Shown: positions 27,512 to 37,934 of the stretch, piece by piece
Layout of the letters: each line of letters opens with the position of its first letter
Position numbering within the stretch: position 1 is the stretch's first letter
Assembly (NCBI RefSeq): GCF_001315105.1
Contig: NZ_BAZR01000005.1
Location: 62,001-126,000, forward strand
Direction of reading: 5' to 3'
DNA: 64,000 nucleotides
Source: Paenibacillus sp. JCM 10914
GTDB taxonomy: Bacteria; Bacillota; Bacilli; Paenibacillales; Paenibacillaceae
The notes under the pieces: generated by a model
Seen by the model: only the letters and a program-made list of their open reading frames with translations
Database searches by the model: none
What the model was told of the DNA's origin: nothing
Program-made: the position numbers and the translations under genes

Positions 27512-28794
27512 GTGTTTCCGATTACAGAACTTCCAGAGGCAATTCGAAGGTTAACGGACATAGTGCGGGAGAAGCAGCCGAAACGAACAGCCGATATGTT
27601 CGAGAGATGCCTCTCCAACACATGGAATACCACCTTGAAGCGAATGGAGGATGGTACAACGTTTGTCATTACAGGGGATATACCCGCCATGTGGCTGCGC
27701 GATTCGGCAGCACAGGTAAGACCTTTTCTCGTACTCGGAGAGGATCCCGAGATTGGCGACATGATTCAAGGCGTGGTAAGACGCCAGTTTGATTACATTT
27801 TGCGTGATCCTTATGCTAATGCATTCAATGAGTCTGCCAATGGCCAAGGGCATCAGGATGATGCAACCGACATGAGCCCGTGGATTTGGGAACGTAAATA
27901 CGAGATCGACTCGCTATGTTATCCGATTCAGCTCAGTTATCTGCTGTGGAAGAATTCCGGCAGGACCGATCATTTCGATGAGACATTCCGCGTGGGAGTG
28001 CAGCAAATTATCGAATTATGGACAACGGAACAGCACCATGAGCAGAAATCGACTTATACCTTCGAGCGAAGTAACTGTCCTGCATCGGATACGCTTGTCC
28101 GGGAAGGGAAGGGATCAGAGACAGGGTATACCGGCATGACCTGGTCCGGATTCAGACCTAGCGATGATGCCTGCATGTACGGTTATTTGGTACCGTCGAA
28201 TATGTTCGCGGTCGTTGTGCTCCGATATGTCGTGGAAATTGCCGAGGAGATTCTGAAAGACCGGGATCTTGCAGTTGCGGCAGAGAACCTCGCGGCACAG
28301 ATCGAGGCAGGCATTCAGAAGTTTGGCGTTGTAGAGGATGATGAATACGGTCCCATATATGCGTATGAGGTGGACGGACTTGGTTCAGCTAACCTGATGG
28401 ACGACGCGAATGTACCCAGTCTGCTATCCATTCCTTACTTGGGGTACCGGAATGCAGACGACCGGGTGTACGCAAATACGCGGAGGTTCATATTGAGTGA
28501 GCGAAACCCGTACTACTTCCGTGGGGAGGCCGCGTCAGGTATCGGCAGTCCGCATACGCCGGATCAATACATCTGGCATATTGCGCTCGCGATGCAGGGC
28601 ATGACCGAGAAGGACCCGGAGGAACGGCAGCGCCTGCTTGAACTGCTGCTGGCAACGGACGGCGGAACCGGCTCATGCATGAGGGATTTCATGTAGACCG
28701 GCCCGAGGAATATACCCGGCCATGGTTCTCGTGGGCCAATATGATGTTTTGCGAGCTGGTGTTATGGTGCTCCGGTATCGCTGTTAAACGGTAA
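27512..28794 (+). CDS. GH125 exo-alpha-1,6-mannosidase (frameshift near the 3' end at about 28672)
   Basis: A cytoplasmic inverting exo-mannosidase of about 427 residues with no signal peptide. It starts at GTG 27512 ten bases after GAGAGGGG; the overlapping ATG 27510 is out of frame. 'ITGDIPAMWLRDSAAQVRPF' and 'GSPHTPDQYIWHIALAMQGMT' are strong GH125 segments. As written it stops at 28696. One extra C at 28672 restores 'GLMHEGFHVDRPEEYTRPWF', the conserved family end, with a stop at 28794. It would release mannose from imported alpha-1,6-mannooligosaccharides. First gene of a five-gene operon. Confidence 0.88.
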
Positions 28795-28852
28795 ACCTGG
28801 GGTTAAACGTAGTGGTGAACGAGGAAGAAATCCAATAGGGGAGGGTTAACGA

Positions 28853-30133
28853 ATGAAGAAGCAGTGGAAAATCGTATGTTCGGTGATGATCGTAATTGGA
28901 CTTCTTGTGGGCTGCTCAGGAGGCAGCGGCGGCACGAGTGGAGAGGGATCGAGTGGTGGCAAAACCGTGCTCACCTTCTGGGGTGACTGGGGTGGAGAAG
29001 GGCAGGACCAGATCCAGACGATGGTGGATGCATTTAATAAGTCCCAGGATAAAATCGAAGTGAAATATGCCTTGCAGCAGGATGTGGTAACGAAGTTTCT
29101 GACCGCAGCCACGAATGGAGGAACGCCGGATCTCGTGTTCTGGGACCGCTGGCGGACTGCACTCTATGCTCCGAAGAACGTGCTTCACCCCGTGGATGAA
29201 TACCTGGAGCGCGACGGCGTCAACAAGGAAGATTTCTACGACGAAGCACTGAAGGAACTTACCTATAATGACAAACTGTATGGGCTGCCGTTGACGGTGG
29301 ATGCGCGGGCCTTGTTCTATAACAAGAAAATGCTGAAGGACGCAGGACTTGAGCCTCCAACGAACTGGGGAGAGCTGGAGACGGCCGCCAAAGCCCTGAC
29401 GAAGTGGAACGGAAGCAAGCTCGAAACAGCGGGGTTATCGATGGGTGATCCGGGGCTGTTCAGCATGTATTTGCAGCAGGCGGGCGGAACGATGCTGACC
29501 CCCGACAACACGATGAACCTGAATAATGAGCAGGGCTTGGCGGTGCTGGACTTCTGGGGCCGTTTACTGAATGAAGGCAAGGTATATAAGATCGGTTTCG
29601 AGGATGGATTGGGAGAAGGCACGGATGCGTTCGTAACCGGAAAAGTCGCGATGCTGTACTCTGGACCGTGGATGCTGAGCACTTATGATAAATACGGGAA
29701 AGACCTTGAATATGGCATCGTGCCTCCTCCTGCTGGGCCGAATGGTGATAAAGGAAGCGTCATGGGCGGCTTTGGTCTAGTCATTCCGCAAGGCTCCAAG
29801 CATCCGGAGGAAGCGTGGGAATTTATGAAATGGTGGACGGCCAACAAGGATAATGCCGTGTTATGGGCCAAGACCAGCCAGAATATGCCAGGATTCAAAC
29901 CGGCGTTAGAAGATCCGTTCTTCGCCGAGGATCCGAAATGGATTCCGTTCATGGAGACGCTGGAATTTGCGAAGACAAGGCCGACGCATGCCGGATATTC
30001 CGTTATGGAGGAGAACGCGGTGATTCCGAATTTGGAACTGTTCATGCAGAACAAGCAGAGTGCAGAGGAGACGCTCCGGCTCAGCCAGGAGCAAGGTGAC
30101 AAGCAGCTGAAAGAGAATGCCGTTACCCGTTAA
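28853..30133 (+). CDS. Sugar ABC transporter substrate-binding lipoprotein
   Basis: A 426-residue lipoprotein of solute-binding family 1. Signal peptide with lipobox 'LLVGC', then 'TVLTFWGDWGGEGQDQI' and 'VYKIGFEDGLGEGTDAFVTG' of the two lobes. ATG 28853 follows GGGAGGG. A Ser/Gly linker follows the lipidated Cys. Its place between GH125 and GH76 genes points to mannooligosaccharides as ligand. Confidence 0.9.
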   Translation: MKKQWKIVCSVMIVIGLLVGCSGGSGGTSGEGSSGGKTVLTFWGDWGGEGQDQIQTMVDAFNKSQDKIEVKYALQQDVVTKFLTAATNGGTPDLVFWDRWRTALYAPKNVLHPVDEYLERDGVNKEDFYDEALKELTYNDKLYGLPLTVDARALFYNKKMLKDAGLEPPTNWGELETAAKALTKWNGSKLETAGLSMGDPGLFSMYLQQAGGTMLTPDNTMNLNNEQGLAVLDFWGRLLNEGKVYKIGFEDGLGEGTDAFVTGKVAMLYSGPWMLSTYDKYGKDLEYGIVPPPAGPNGDKGSVMGGFGLVIPQGSKHPEEAWEFMKWWTANKDNAVLWAKTSQNMPGFKPALEDPFFAEDPKWIPFMETLEFAKTRPTHAGYSVMEENAVIPNLELFMQNKQSAEETLRLSQEQGDKQLKENAVTR

Positions 30134-30175
30134 AAATGCCCTTGGAACACAAGGACTACAGAAAGGAGCATGAAC

Positions 30176-31096
30176 ATGACCTCCTCCACGAAACCAGTCA
30201 GCGCAAGATCTGCTTCCGTTACGAAACTTGGCAAACACCAGGCAAGAATGGGTTATCTATTCATCATGCCGACGATGCTATTATTTGCGGTATTCATGGT
30301 GATCCCGGTCGTGATGGCGTTATATTTGAGTTTTACGAACTATGATGTGCTTAGCTCGAACGATTGGGTCGGGATGGATAATTACAGACGTCTGATCGGT
30401 GATGATCTGTATTGGAAGACCTTCGTCAACGTGATGCTCTATGCGGTGGTTTTTGTACCGTTTAACGTACTTATCTCGCTTCTCCTGGCGATCTTGCTGA
30501 ACCGGGCGGCTCGGGGAGTCAAGGTGTTACGAACGTTTTATTATCTGCCGACGCTAACATCGGCGGTCGCGGCAGCGACCGTCTGGATCTGGATGCTGCA
30601 TCCGGAATACGGCTTGGTTAACGGGATCTTATCCATGTTCGGCATCACGGGCCCTGCGTGGGTCTCTCAGACCGATACCGCCATGTTATCGATTATTATG
30701 ATGACGCTATGGCAGAGCGTGGGCTCTAATATGATCATATACCTGGCTGGGCTCCAGGGCGTGCCGGATTATCTGTATGAGTCGGCCCGTCTGGATGGAG
30801 CAAGTAAATTCGATTGCTTGCGTTACATTACATGGCCGCAGCTGCGGCCGACCACGTTCCTTGTCAGCACCATGTCAATTATCGGCGCATTGCAGCTGTT
30901 CGATCAGGCGTTCGTGCTTACCCAGGGCGGACCGGCCAATGCAACCAAGACGCCGGTTTATCTCATCTATCAGCAAGGCTTTAATCAACTGCAGATGGGA
31001 TACGCATCGTCACAGGCGTTTGTACTGGCGATGGCGATTCTGGTCTTCTCGCTCATCAGCATGAAGATTAATAAATCGGAAGAATCGATTGTCTAA
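30176..31096 (+). CDS. Sugar ABC transporter permease (MalF/UgpA-like)
   Basis: A 306-residue permease. ATG 30176 lies seven bases after AAGGAG, so it is preferred to ATG 30170. Six helices, EAA loop 'YESARLDGASKFDCLRYITWP', and the 'QGGPANATKTPVYLIYQQGF' segment are typical of sugar permease 1 subunits. It works with the next gene product. Confidence 0.92.
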   Translation: MTSSTKPVSARSASVTKLGKHQARMGYLFIMPTMLLFAVFMVIPVVMALYLSFTNYDVLSSNDWVGMDNYRRLIGDDLYWKTFVNVMLYAVVFVPFNVLISLLLAILLNRAARGVKVLRTFYYLPTLTSAVAAATVWIWMLHPEYGLVNGILSMFGITGPAWVSQTDTAMLSIIMMTLWQSVGSNMIIYLAGLQGVPDYLYESARLDGASKFDCLRYITWPQLRPTTFLVSTMSIIGALQLFDQAFVLTQGGPANATKTPVYLIYQQGFNQLQMGYASSQAFVLAMAILVFSLISMKINKSEESIV

Positions 31097-31123
31097 TCGG
31101 CGGAAAGAGGAGGAAGACAAGAG

Positions 31124-32014
31124 ATGAGAGCAATTGAGAGTCAGGTGAAGCGGCGGCGACTCCTTACCGCAAGCCTTTTTTATATCGGTGCAATCCTAAT
31201 CGCCATCGTCATGTTTCTCCCGTTCTATTGGAGCGTGATGACCTCATTTAAACCGGATGAGGATATGTTCTCGATGCCGATCAAATGGTTCCCGACGGAC
31301 ATCACGCTGGAGCATTACCATAAGGCGTTCACAACCGTTCCATTCGGTCTGTATTTCTGGAATTCTTTCTTCCTGGCGTTTACCGGCGTGCTGCTTAACC
31401 TGTTCTTCGGTTCGCTCAGCGGTTACGCCTTCGCCAAGTTGAAATTTAAAGGGAACAAGGGACTCTTCCGCGTGCTGCTGGCCGCGATGATGGTACCGGG
31501 AATTGTAACGATGATTCCGAGTGTTTACGTGCTGCGCCATATTCCGCTGATGGGGGGTAACGATTGGTTTGGGAGCGGCGGCATGGGGCTTATGAATTCC
31601 TTCTGGGGCATTATTCTTCCCGGCGCTTCCGGTACGTTTGCCGTGTTCTTCATGAGGCAGTTCTTCCTCACGCTGCCCTCTGACATGATGGAGATGGCTC
31701 GGATTGAAGGCTGCAGCGAGTTTAAAATTTTTTGGCGCATCTATTTGCCATTAACCAAGCCGGCGTTGGCAACGCTGAGCATTTTTACCTTTCAGGCGGG
31801 CTGGAACAGCTTCCTGTGGCCGATGATTGTGTTGAACGATCCGAATAAGGCTACGATCCAGATGGGGCTTCAAGCATTCTCGTTCAATTTCCAGACGGAT
31901 TATGGGCCGATGATGGCCGGGGCGTTGGTGGCGATATTGCCGATACTTGTCCTGTTCTTGGTTTTGCAGCGCTATTTTATCCAGGGCATTGCTTTCAGCG
32001 GGATCAAAGGATAA
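31124..32014 (+). CDS. Sugar ABC transporter permease (MalG/UgpE-like)
   Basis: A 296-residue permease with six helices, starting at ATG 31124 after GAGGAGGAAG. 'FLPFYWSVMTSFKPDEDMF' in the first helix region and the EAA loop 'MMEMARIEGCSEFKIFWRIY' define the family, with the common C-terminus 'QGIAFSGIKG'. No ATPase gene accompanies it. Confidence 0.92.
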   Translation: MRAIESQVKRRRLLTASLFYIGAILIAIVMFLPFYWSVMTSFKPDEDMFSMPIKWFPTDITLEHYHKAFTTVPFGLYFWNSFFLAFTGVLLNLFFGSLSGYAFAKLKFKGNKGLFRVLLAAMMVPGIVTMIPSVYVLRHIPLMGGNDWFGSGGMGLMNSFWGIILPGASGTFAVFFMRQFFLTLPSDMMEMARIEGCSEFKIFWRIYLPLTKPALATLSIFTFQAGWNSFLWPMIVLNDPNKATIQMGLQAFSFNFQTDYGPMMAGALVAILPILVLFLVLQRYFIQGIAFSGIKG

Positions 32015-32081
32015 GAGGCGATGGAAGTTGGGCGTTCTTAGCAAGAAGATACTTGCATATTGAGTCAGGAGTGATTTCGCA

Positions 32082-34258
32082 ATGGTAACGGTGTCCGGGG
32101 TATGGACGAAAAGGGCCGATGAGGCGCAGCGCGCACTCGAGCAGCATTTCTGGAATGATTCAATTCGTATGTACAATATAGAAACACCGTGCCCGGACGG
32201 GGCATGCAACACGATTTTTCATTATTGGTGGATGGCGCATGCGGCAGATGTGCTTGTGGATGGTTATCTCCGCACGAAGGATCCGGTATATGCAGAACGG
32301 CTGGAGCAATTGTACGAGGGTGTGCTTCGCCGCAATGAAGGCGAATGGCCGAACGAGCTGTATGACGACATGGAATGGATGGCGTTGGCTTGGCTGCGTG
32401 CGTATGAGGCGACGGGGCAGGATAAGTACAAGCAGGCCGTTCTAACACTCTGGGAGGATATCCAGCACGGCTGGAACGATATCCAAGGTGGCGGAATCGC
32501 GTGGCATAAGGAGCAGTTAGGGTATAAGAATACCCCTGCTAATGCACCCGCCGTTATTTTGGCAGCACGGCTGTATCGTGCTTTTGGGAACCCGGCGGAT
32601 CTGGAATGGGCCCAGCGCATCTATACCTGGCAGAAGCACTCCCTTGTGGATCCTTCCACGGGCTTTGTCTGGGATGGGATGAATCGTATAGGGGATGGGG
32701 CAATCGACAAGGATTGGAAGTTTACGTATTGCCAGGGGGTATTCATCGGTGCTGCCGCTGAGATGCACCGGACTACGGGCGATTCCGTTTATTTGGCGGA
32801 TTCGCTTCGGACCTTTCAAGCGATGCACGCAGAGCTGGCGGATGCAGTAGACGGCTTGCTCCCGGACGAAGGCAGCGGAGATGCGGGACTATTCAAAGGT
32901 ATTCTCACACGTTATGTGGCGGAGGCAATCAAATTGTGGCCTGAGCGTGCGGACGCAACAGGATGGCTGGAGCGGAACGCAGGCATGCTGTGGGAACAGG
33001 GGAAGGCTGTCGATGGTGCGTTGTTTGGCACCGATTGGCGGCAGCAGCCTGGTTCGATCACGCAACTCAGCTCACAGCTCAGCGGCGTGATGCTGCTTGA
33101 GTGCGCGGCCATGTTGGAAGCGTGGACGAAAGAAGCGGATGCCGGACATGGCGGGACGGTCGATGCAGATATGCAACGAGCAGTCACTCTAGGAAAAGAT
33201 CATGATTCGGTACATTCGGAAGAGATTCCCGCAACTATCTGGGATGCAAGAGCAAATCGGCTGCAGGAAACCATGTATCGGAATTACTGGAACCGTGACA
33301 GCGGCATTATGGATCAATGGTTTCCGCGTGAGAAGGCAGTGGCGGGCGAGAATTTCTATTATTGGTGGCAGGCGCATGTGCTTGATGTGCTGATCGACGC
33401 GTATAACCGAACGGGTAAGCCGGAGTATGCCAGTCAAATGGAATCGTTCAGCCGAAGTCTGTATAAGTACAACGGCAATACCTTCATTCACCATTATTAT
33501 GACGACATGGAATGGACGGCGCTAGCCCTGCTTCGTGCCCATCAGGCTACTGGCAGCCTGTGGTACAAAGAGCAGGCGCTTGCGCTGTGGGAAGACATTA
33601 AGACCGCCTGGAATGATCACGGCGGGGGCGGCATGGCATGGAAGAAGGATCAGTTGGATTATAAAAACACGCCGGCTAACGCTCCCGCTGCCATTTTGGC
33701 GGCGAGGCTGTATCTTTTGGAACGGAATGAAGAGGATTTGAACTGGGCGAAGCGAGTCTATGAGTGGAACAAGAGCCATCTCGTTGACCCCAAGACCGGA
33801 TTTGTGTGGGACGGCATGAACAGGCTGGGTGATGGACAGATCGATTACGACTGGAAATTCACATACTGTCAGGGCGTGTTTCTCGGTGCTGGTGTTGAGC
33901 TATACCGCTGTACGGGGGAAATGCATTATCTGGAAGACGCAAAGCGTACGGCAGGCGCTTGCATGATGGAGTTATGCGATCCGGAGACTCTGCTTCTGCC
34001 CGATGAGGGCATTGATGATACGGGCCTCTTTAAAGGCATATTGATCCGATATCTGCGGCTGCTGCTTGAAGAGGCCCCAGAAGAAGAAGCTGTACGCCGG
34101 ATGATTCAGCTTAATGCACAAACCTATGGGAGAGAGGGATCACCTGGGAAACAGGTTTATGTAGCCCAGCTTGGGACACTTTGCCCGTGCTTCCTGTCCA
34201 GCTTAGCGTACAGCTGAGCGGAATGATGCTTACCGAAGCTGCTGCATTAAATAAGTAG
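32082..34258 (+). CDS. Tandem GH76 alpha-1,6-mannanase without signal peptide (frameshift near the 3' end at about 34124)
   Basis: A protein of about 725 residues with two complete GH76 domains (about residues 5-345 and 385-725), each with the catalytic Asp pair in 'YDDMEW' and matching 'GGGIAWHKEQLGYKNTPANA' / 'GGGMAWKKDQLDYKNTPANA' segments. It starts at ATG 32082 after AGGAGTGA and has no signal peptide, so it is predicted to be cytoplasmic. As written it stops at 34217; one C at 34123-34124 restores the domain end '..VQLSGMMLTEAAALNK' with a stop at 34258, matching the first domain. It may shorten imported oligosaccharides before GH125 acts. Confidence 0.85.
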
Positions 34259-34330
34259 GCGTACTTCTGTGTTCGTAAACGGCGGGCGGGTGTTGTCGTT
34301 ATATTTCAGTTGAGTATAGTAGATATTTTT

Positions 34331-34366
34331 AGCCAATCAGAAATTATGGATTGGCTTCTTTTTTTT
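34331..34366 (+). terminator. Terminator of the GH125 operon
   Basis: AGCCAATC and GATTGGCT arms with a ten-base loop, then a T-rich tract of about ten bases. Confidence 0.9.
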
Positions 34367-34663
34367 AGAAAAAAAAGGGATACATGCATTCCATGTTGAA
34401 TATGTAGTTCTTTAGTCTTGGTACTCGGTATTCTCGGATGGATGGAGAATGGGGCTTGTCGAGAAATTGAAGAGTTCGGTTATGTATAATATATAACGAG
34501 GATCAGGGTAAAGGAGGCCATAAGCTAAGGGATAACATCTACCGATAAGATGAATGTAGGATCAACATGACGATAGGGAATATTGACGTAACAACGTATC
34601 GTGACGCTAGGACTTAAGAATTAAAAAACGATGAATGACTGATAAGGGAGTGGCAAAGTTCAA
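34367..34663 (+). other. Leader region before the MHYT-GGDEF-EAL gene
   Basis: No gene is seen. A TATAAT at 34485-34490 could be a -10 box about 170 bases before the start, but no matching -35 element is convincing. The long leader shows no riboswitch fold that I can recognise. Confidence 0.3.
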
Positions 34664-36658
34664 ATGGACGGCAGCTATAACTTTTATATCGTGGGGCTAT
34701 CAATCGTAATCGCGATCCTTGCCTCATACTCGGCGCTTAACATCACGTCCAAGATCTCGGATGCAACGGGGAAAACAAGGTTTTTCTGGTTGGTTGGCGG
34801 CTCATTGGTGATGGGGAGCGGGATCTGGTCCATGCATTTTGTCGGAATGCTTGCACTGCATCTTCACACGAATGTGAAGTACGATGCCTTTTTGACCATT
34901 ATGTCGATGCTCGCAAGCGTGGTATCGTCTTTCATTGCGTTTTATATCACCATGCCCAAGGATATCAATTGGGCGAAGATCGCCATTGGCGGCTTCTTTA
35001 TGGGCAGCGGGATCGTGACCATGCATTACATGGGGATGGAAGCCATGGTGATGCATGCCGAGATCCAGTATGATCCGTTCATCTGGACCTTGTCGGCCCT
35101 AGTTGCGTTCGCCGCATCTTATGCAGCGCTGCTGCTGTTTCTGCGATTTCGAAGCCACTCCCAGTCGAGTGTTCTCAAGTGGATATCTGCTGTGATCATG
35201 GGGTTTGCCGTTTGTGGCATGCACTATACGGGCATGAAGGCAGCCCGTTTCGAAGCGCATGCTGGGATGGGACATATGCAGCAGCCGGAAACGGTCGATC
35301 TTTTTTTGCTTTATAGCGTGACCATTACCATTTTTGTGATTCTGTTTGTCTCATGGGGGGCCATGTTCTTTGATCGGCATGTGCTGGAGCGGTTGGCTTA
35401 TCAGGACACGATTACCGGGTTGCCGAACCGAAATGAAATGAATCGATTCTTCGAAACGTACAGCGGCTCCGATAAGATTAGCATTTTATTCCTTGATCTG
35501 GATCAATTCAAGGCCATTAACGATACCCTCGGTCATAATGTTGGCGATCTGCTGGTTCAGGAGGTAGGCCAAAGATTGCGCCAATTCATTAGCGGCAGTC
35601 AGCAGGTGTTTCGAATTGGTGGGGATGAGTTTCTTATCGTCCTTAAACAAAGCGACCAGAATTATGCGCAGCAATTAGCCGATGATATTTTGAAGAAAAT
35701 AAAACAAGTGTACTTTATCGATGGGAATGAGCTCTACGTGACGGGAAGCATTGGGATCAGTATCGGCTGCATACGCAGTTCGGACCGTTCTACGCTGCTC
35801 AAGAACGCGGATACTGCCATGTATAAGGCGAAGGGACTCGGGAAGAATCAACAGTGCCTGTACAACGAGGAAATGGGCGTCCAGGAAGTACGGAAGATGG
35901 AACTCGAGAAAGACCTCCAGCGCGCACTGGAGTTGCAAGAATTCTTCATTGTATATCAGCCCAAATGGAATGTGAAGACGGATAGCCTCGTTGGATTCGA
36001 GGCGCTGCTCCGCTGGAATCATCCACGACTAGGGGTCGTGTCGCCGTTGGAATTCATTCCGATCGCCGAAGAGACGGGACTCATCATTCCCATGACAAGG
36101 TGGACGCTGGAGGAAGCCAGCAGACAGTGCAAGATCTGGCAGGATAATGGTGTGGTTCAGCCGGTCTCCGTTAACCTGTCGGTGCGCCTGTTTCATGGGG
36201 ATAATCTACTGGAACTGATTCAAAGTATACTGCTCAAAGCGGGGCTTGCACCACATTTGCTAGAACTTGAAATCACAGAGTCGATGGTACTCTACGACGT
36301 GAACGATATTATCCGTCAACTGGAGAACATTCGGTCATTAGGCGTCAAAGTATCCATGGATGATTTTGGAACTGGATATTCCTCGATTGGATTGCTGGAC
36401 CGGATTCCGATTGATGCGCTGAAGTTGGACCGCTTATTCACCAATGATCTGGATACGCCAAGCAAACGCGCCATTATTAATGCCATTGTATTGATGGCTG
36501 AGAACTTGAATTTGGACGTTATTGCAGAAGGTGTAGAGAATAAAGAGCATATTGATTTTCTGACGAGCTTGGGCTGTCACGTCATGCAGGGTTACTATTA
36601 TGGCAGACCGATGGATAGTGAAGAGATCGATGTGTGGATGCAAGAAAAGCCGGCTTAG
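34664..36658 (+). CDS. MHYT-GGDEF-EAL cyclic-di-GMP enzyme
   Basis: A 664-residue membrane protein. Seven N-terminal helices carry three MHYT-type motifs ('SMHFVGM', 'TMHYMGM', 'GMHYTGM'), a sensor proposed to bind a metal and respond to gases. A GGDEF domain with intact 'RIGGDEF' makes c-di-GMP. A C-terminal EAL domain retains 'FEALLRW', 'NLS', 'ELEITES', 'DDFGTGYSS', 'KLD' and 'IAEGVE', so phosphodiesterase activity is also expected. It is about 5.5 kb from a degenerate GGDEF receptor and GT2 synthase that could respond to its product. Confidence 0.93.
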   Translation: MDGSYNFYIVGLSIVIAILASYSALNITSKISDATGKTRFFWLVGGSLVMGSGIWSMHFVGMLALHLHTNVKYDAFLTIMSMLASVVSSFIAFYITMPKDINWAKIAIGGFFMGSGIVTMHYMGMEAMVMHAEIQYDPFIWTLSALVAFAASYAALLLFLRFRSHSQSSVLKWISAVIMGFAVCGMHYTGMKAARFEAHAGMGHMQQPETVDLFLLYSVTITIFVILFVSWGAMFFDRHVLERLAYQDTITGLPNRNEMNRFFETYSGSDKISILFLDLDQFKAINDTLGHNVGDLLVQEVGQRLRQFISGSQQVFRIGGDEFLIVLKQSDQNYAQQLADDILKKIKQVYFIDGNELYVTGSIGISIGCIRSSDRSTLLKNADTAMYKAKGLGKNQQCLYNEEMGVQEVRKMELEKDLQRALELQEFFIVYQPKWNVKTDSLVGFEALLRWNHPRLGVVSPLEFIPIAEETGLIIPMTRWTLEEASRQCKIWQDNGVVQPVSVNLSVRLFHGDNLLELIQSILLKAGLAPHLLELEITESMVLYDVNDIIRQLENIRSLGVKVSMDDFGTGYSSIGLLDRIPIDALKLDRLFTNDLDTPSKRAIINAIVLMAENLNLDVIAEGVENKEHIDFLTSLGCHVMQGYYYGRPMDSEEIDVWMQEKPA

Positions 36659-36670
36659 GACGAGCGGGAA

Positions 36671-36700
36671 ATAGCGGTCACACGAAGGTGTGGCCGCTAT
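36671..36700. terminator. Hairpin between convergent genes
   Basis: ATAGCGGTCACAC and GTGTGGCCGCTAT form a 13-bp stem with a GAAG loop between the c-di-GMP enzyme gene and splB. There is no T run in either direction, so it may act as a weak bidirectional terminator. Confidence 0.55.
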
Positions 36701-36717
36701 CGGAATCTAAAAGCCGG

Positions 36718-37743
36718 CTAGACGAAGTAGGCAATCTCCGCCCGGGGAAAATACTCATGAATAGCCTGTTCAAACAATTGTTGAAACTCTTCTACAGTTT
36801 CGGCTTTATACACGTATTTGAATTTGCCGTACCGGCCCCATTTGAGTTGACGTTCTTCCTCATCCATGTTGAGTTTGGTTTTGGGATATCGTTTGAGAAT
36901 TGTATTTTTGGCGGTCTTGGTGAATCGGTGCTGAATGAGCTCAAACGTAAGATCTTGCACTTCAACCCCGTGCAGCCGCTCATGCAGCTTCTCTAACAGA
37001 TGCCAGTATCCTTCCTGCCAGCCATCATATTTCACGATAGGAGCAATAATAAAGCCTAAAGGGTAACCGGCCTCAGCTACCCGGCCAGCCGCTTCGATTC
37101 TTTCCTCGAATGAAGAAGTGCCCGGTTCGAAATAACGAATGACATAGTCGGAATTAATGGAGAAGCGGATCCGGGTACGACCGCCATGATCAACGTCCAA
37201 CAAGGAATCGACGTTGGCAAATTTGGTAACGAATCGTAATCGTCCATACTCTTGCTTAGCCATAAACGCTATATATTCACCCAGTGCACCGGTTAAGTGC
37301 TCCAACGATACAGGGTCGCCCGTGCAGGCAGCCTCGAATCTCGTGATTTCCGGTTTTCGTTCATCGATGTACGCTTCCGCTTTTTCCAAGATTTCGGCCA
37401 GATTCACATAGATCCGTACGTAAGGTTTGTTACTCATCGTCGTTTGTAAATAGCAATAGTGACAGTGACCGGCACAGCCTGTCGTTAGGGGGATGGCATA
37501 TTCGGCAGATGGCTTGGACGTATCGAATGTCAGGGTTTTTCGAATGCCGACAACGAGCGTGCGCTTGGCGTTACGGTATTGTTCGGTTTCGGTCTCGCCC
37601 GGAATACCGGTGACCCGGTTGTGGGATGTTGTCATGCGAATCGGAGTGCCTAACTCCGTAAAGTGGGCGTGAAGCTTCTCGCCAAGTGGATATTGCAGAG
37701 CTTCCGGTTCAAAAAATACAAGTTCGGGGTCAAATCGTTCCAA
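36718..37743 (-). CDS. splB: Spore photoproduct lyase
   Basis: A 341-residue radical SAM enzyme that directly reverses the 5-thyminyl-dihydrothymine lesion in germinating spores. The iron-sulfur site 'CAGHCHYC' gives Cys 90, 94 and 97 (CxxxCxxC), and Cys 140 in 'EAACTGDP' sits where the catalytic cysteine of Bacillus and Geobacillus enzymes lies. 'TFELIQHRFT' and 'WGRYGKFKYVY' are family segments. It starts at ATG 37743 after GGAGGGAG. This is direct support for an endospore former. Confidence 0.95.
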   Translation of the reverse strand: MERFDPELVFFEPEALQYPLGEKLHAHFTELGTPIRMTTSHNRVTGIPGETETEQYRNAKRTLVVGIRKTLTFDTSKPSAEYAIPLTTGCAGHCHYCYLQTTMSNKPYVRIYVNLAEILEKAEAYIDERKPEITRFEAACTGDPVSLEHLTGALGEYIAFMAKQEYGRLRFVTKFANVDSLLDVDHGGRTRIRFSINSDYVIRYFEPGTSSFEERIEAAGRVAEAGYPLGFIIAPIVKYDGWQEGYWHLLEKLHERLHGVEVQDLTFELIQHRFTKTAKNTILKRYPKTKLNMDEEERQLKWGRYGKFKYVYKAETVEEFQQLFEQAIHEYFPRAEIAYFV

Positions 37744-37934
37744 CTTTCAAGCTCCCTCCTCCGCAAATTCCAGTCTGAATCTAGGGTTTACTAAGACGGA
37801 AGTGATCATGCATGAATGTCATATGACAAGATTGATGACAACACACACTATCTAACCAACTTGCCTTGCTCTAAAATTTAATTATAAATTCAGTTGTATG
37901 TATAACCATTAAATCATCAGAGTCGAGGTGGTAT

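Noticed and set aside
34367-34663. Riboswitch in the long leader of the c-di-GMP enzyme gene
   Set aside because: No recognisable c-di-GMP aptamer core or terminator switch was found by eye.
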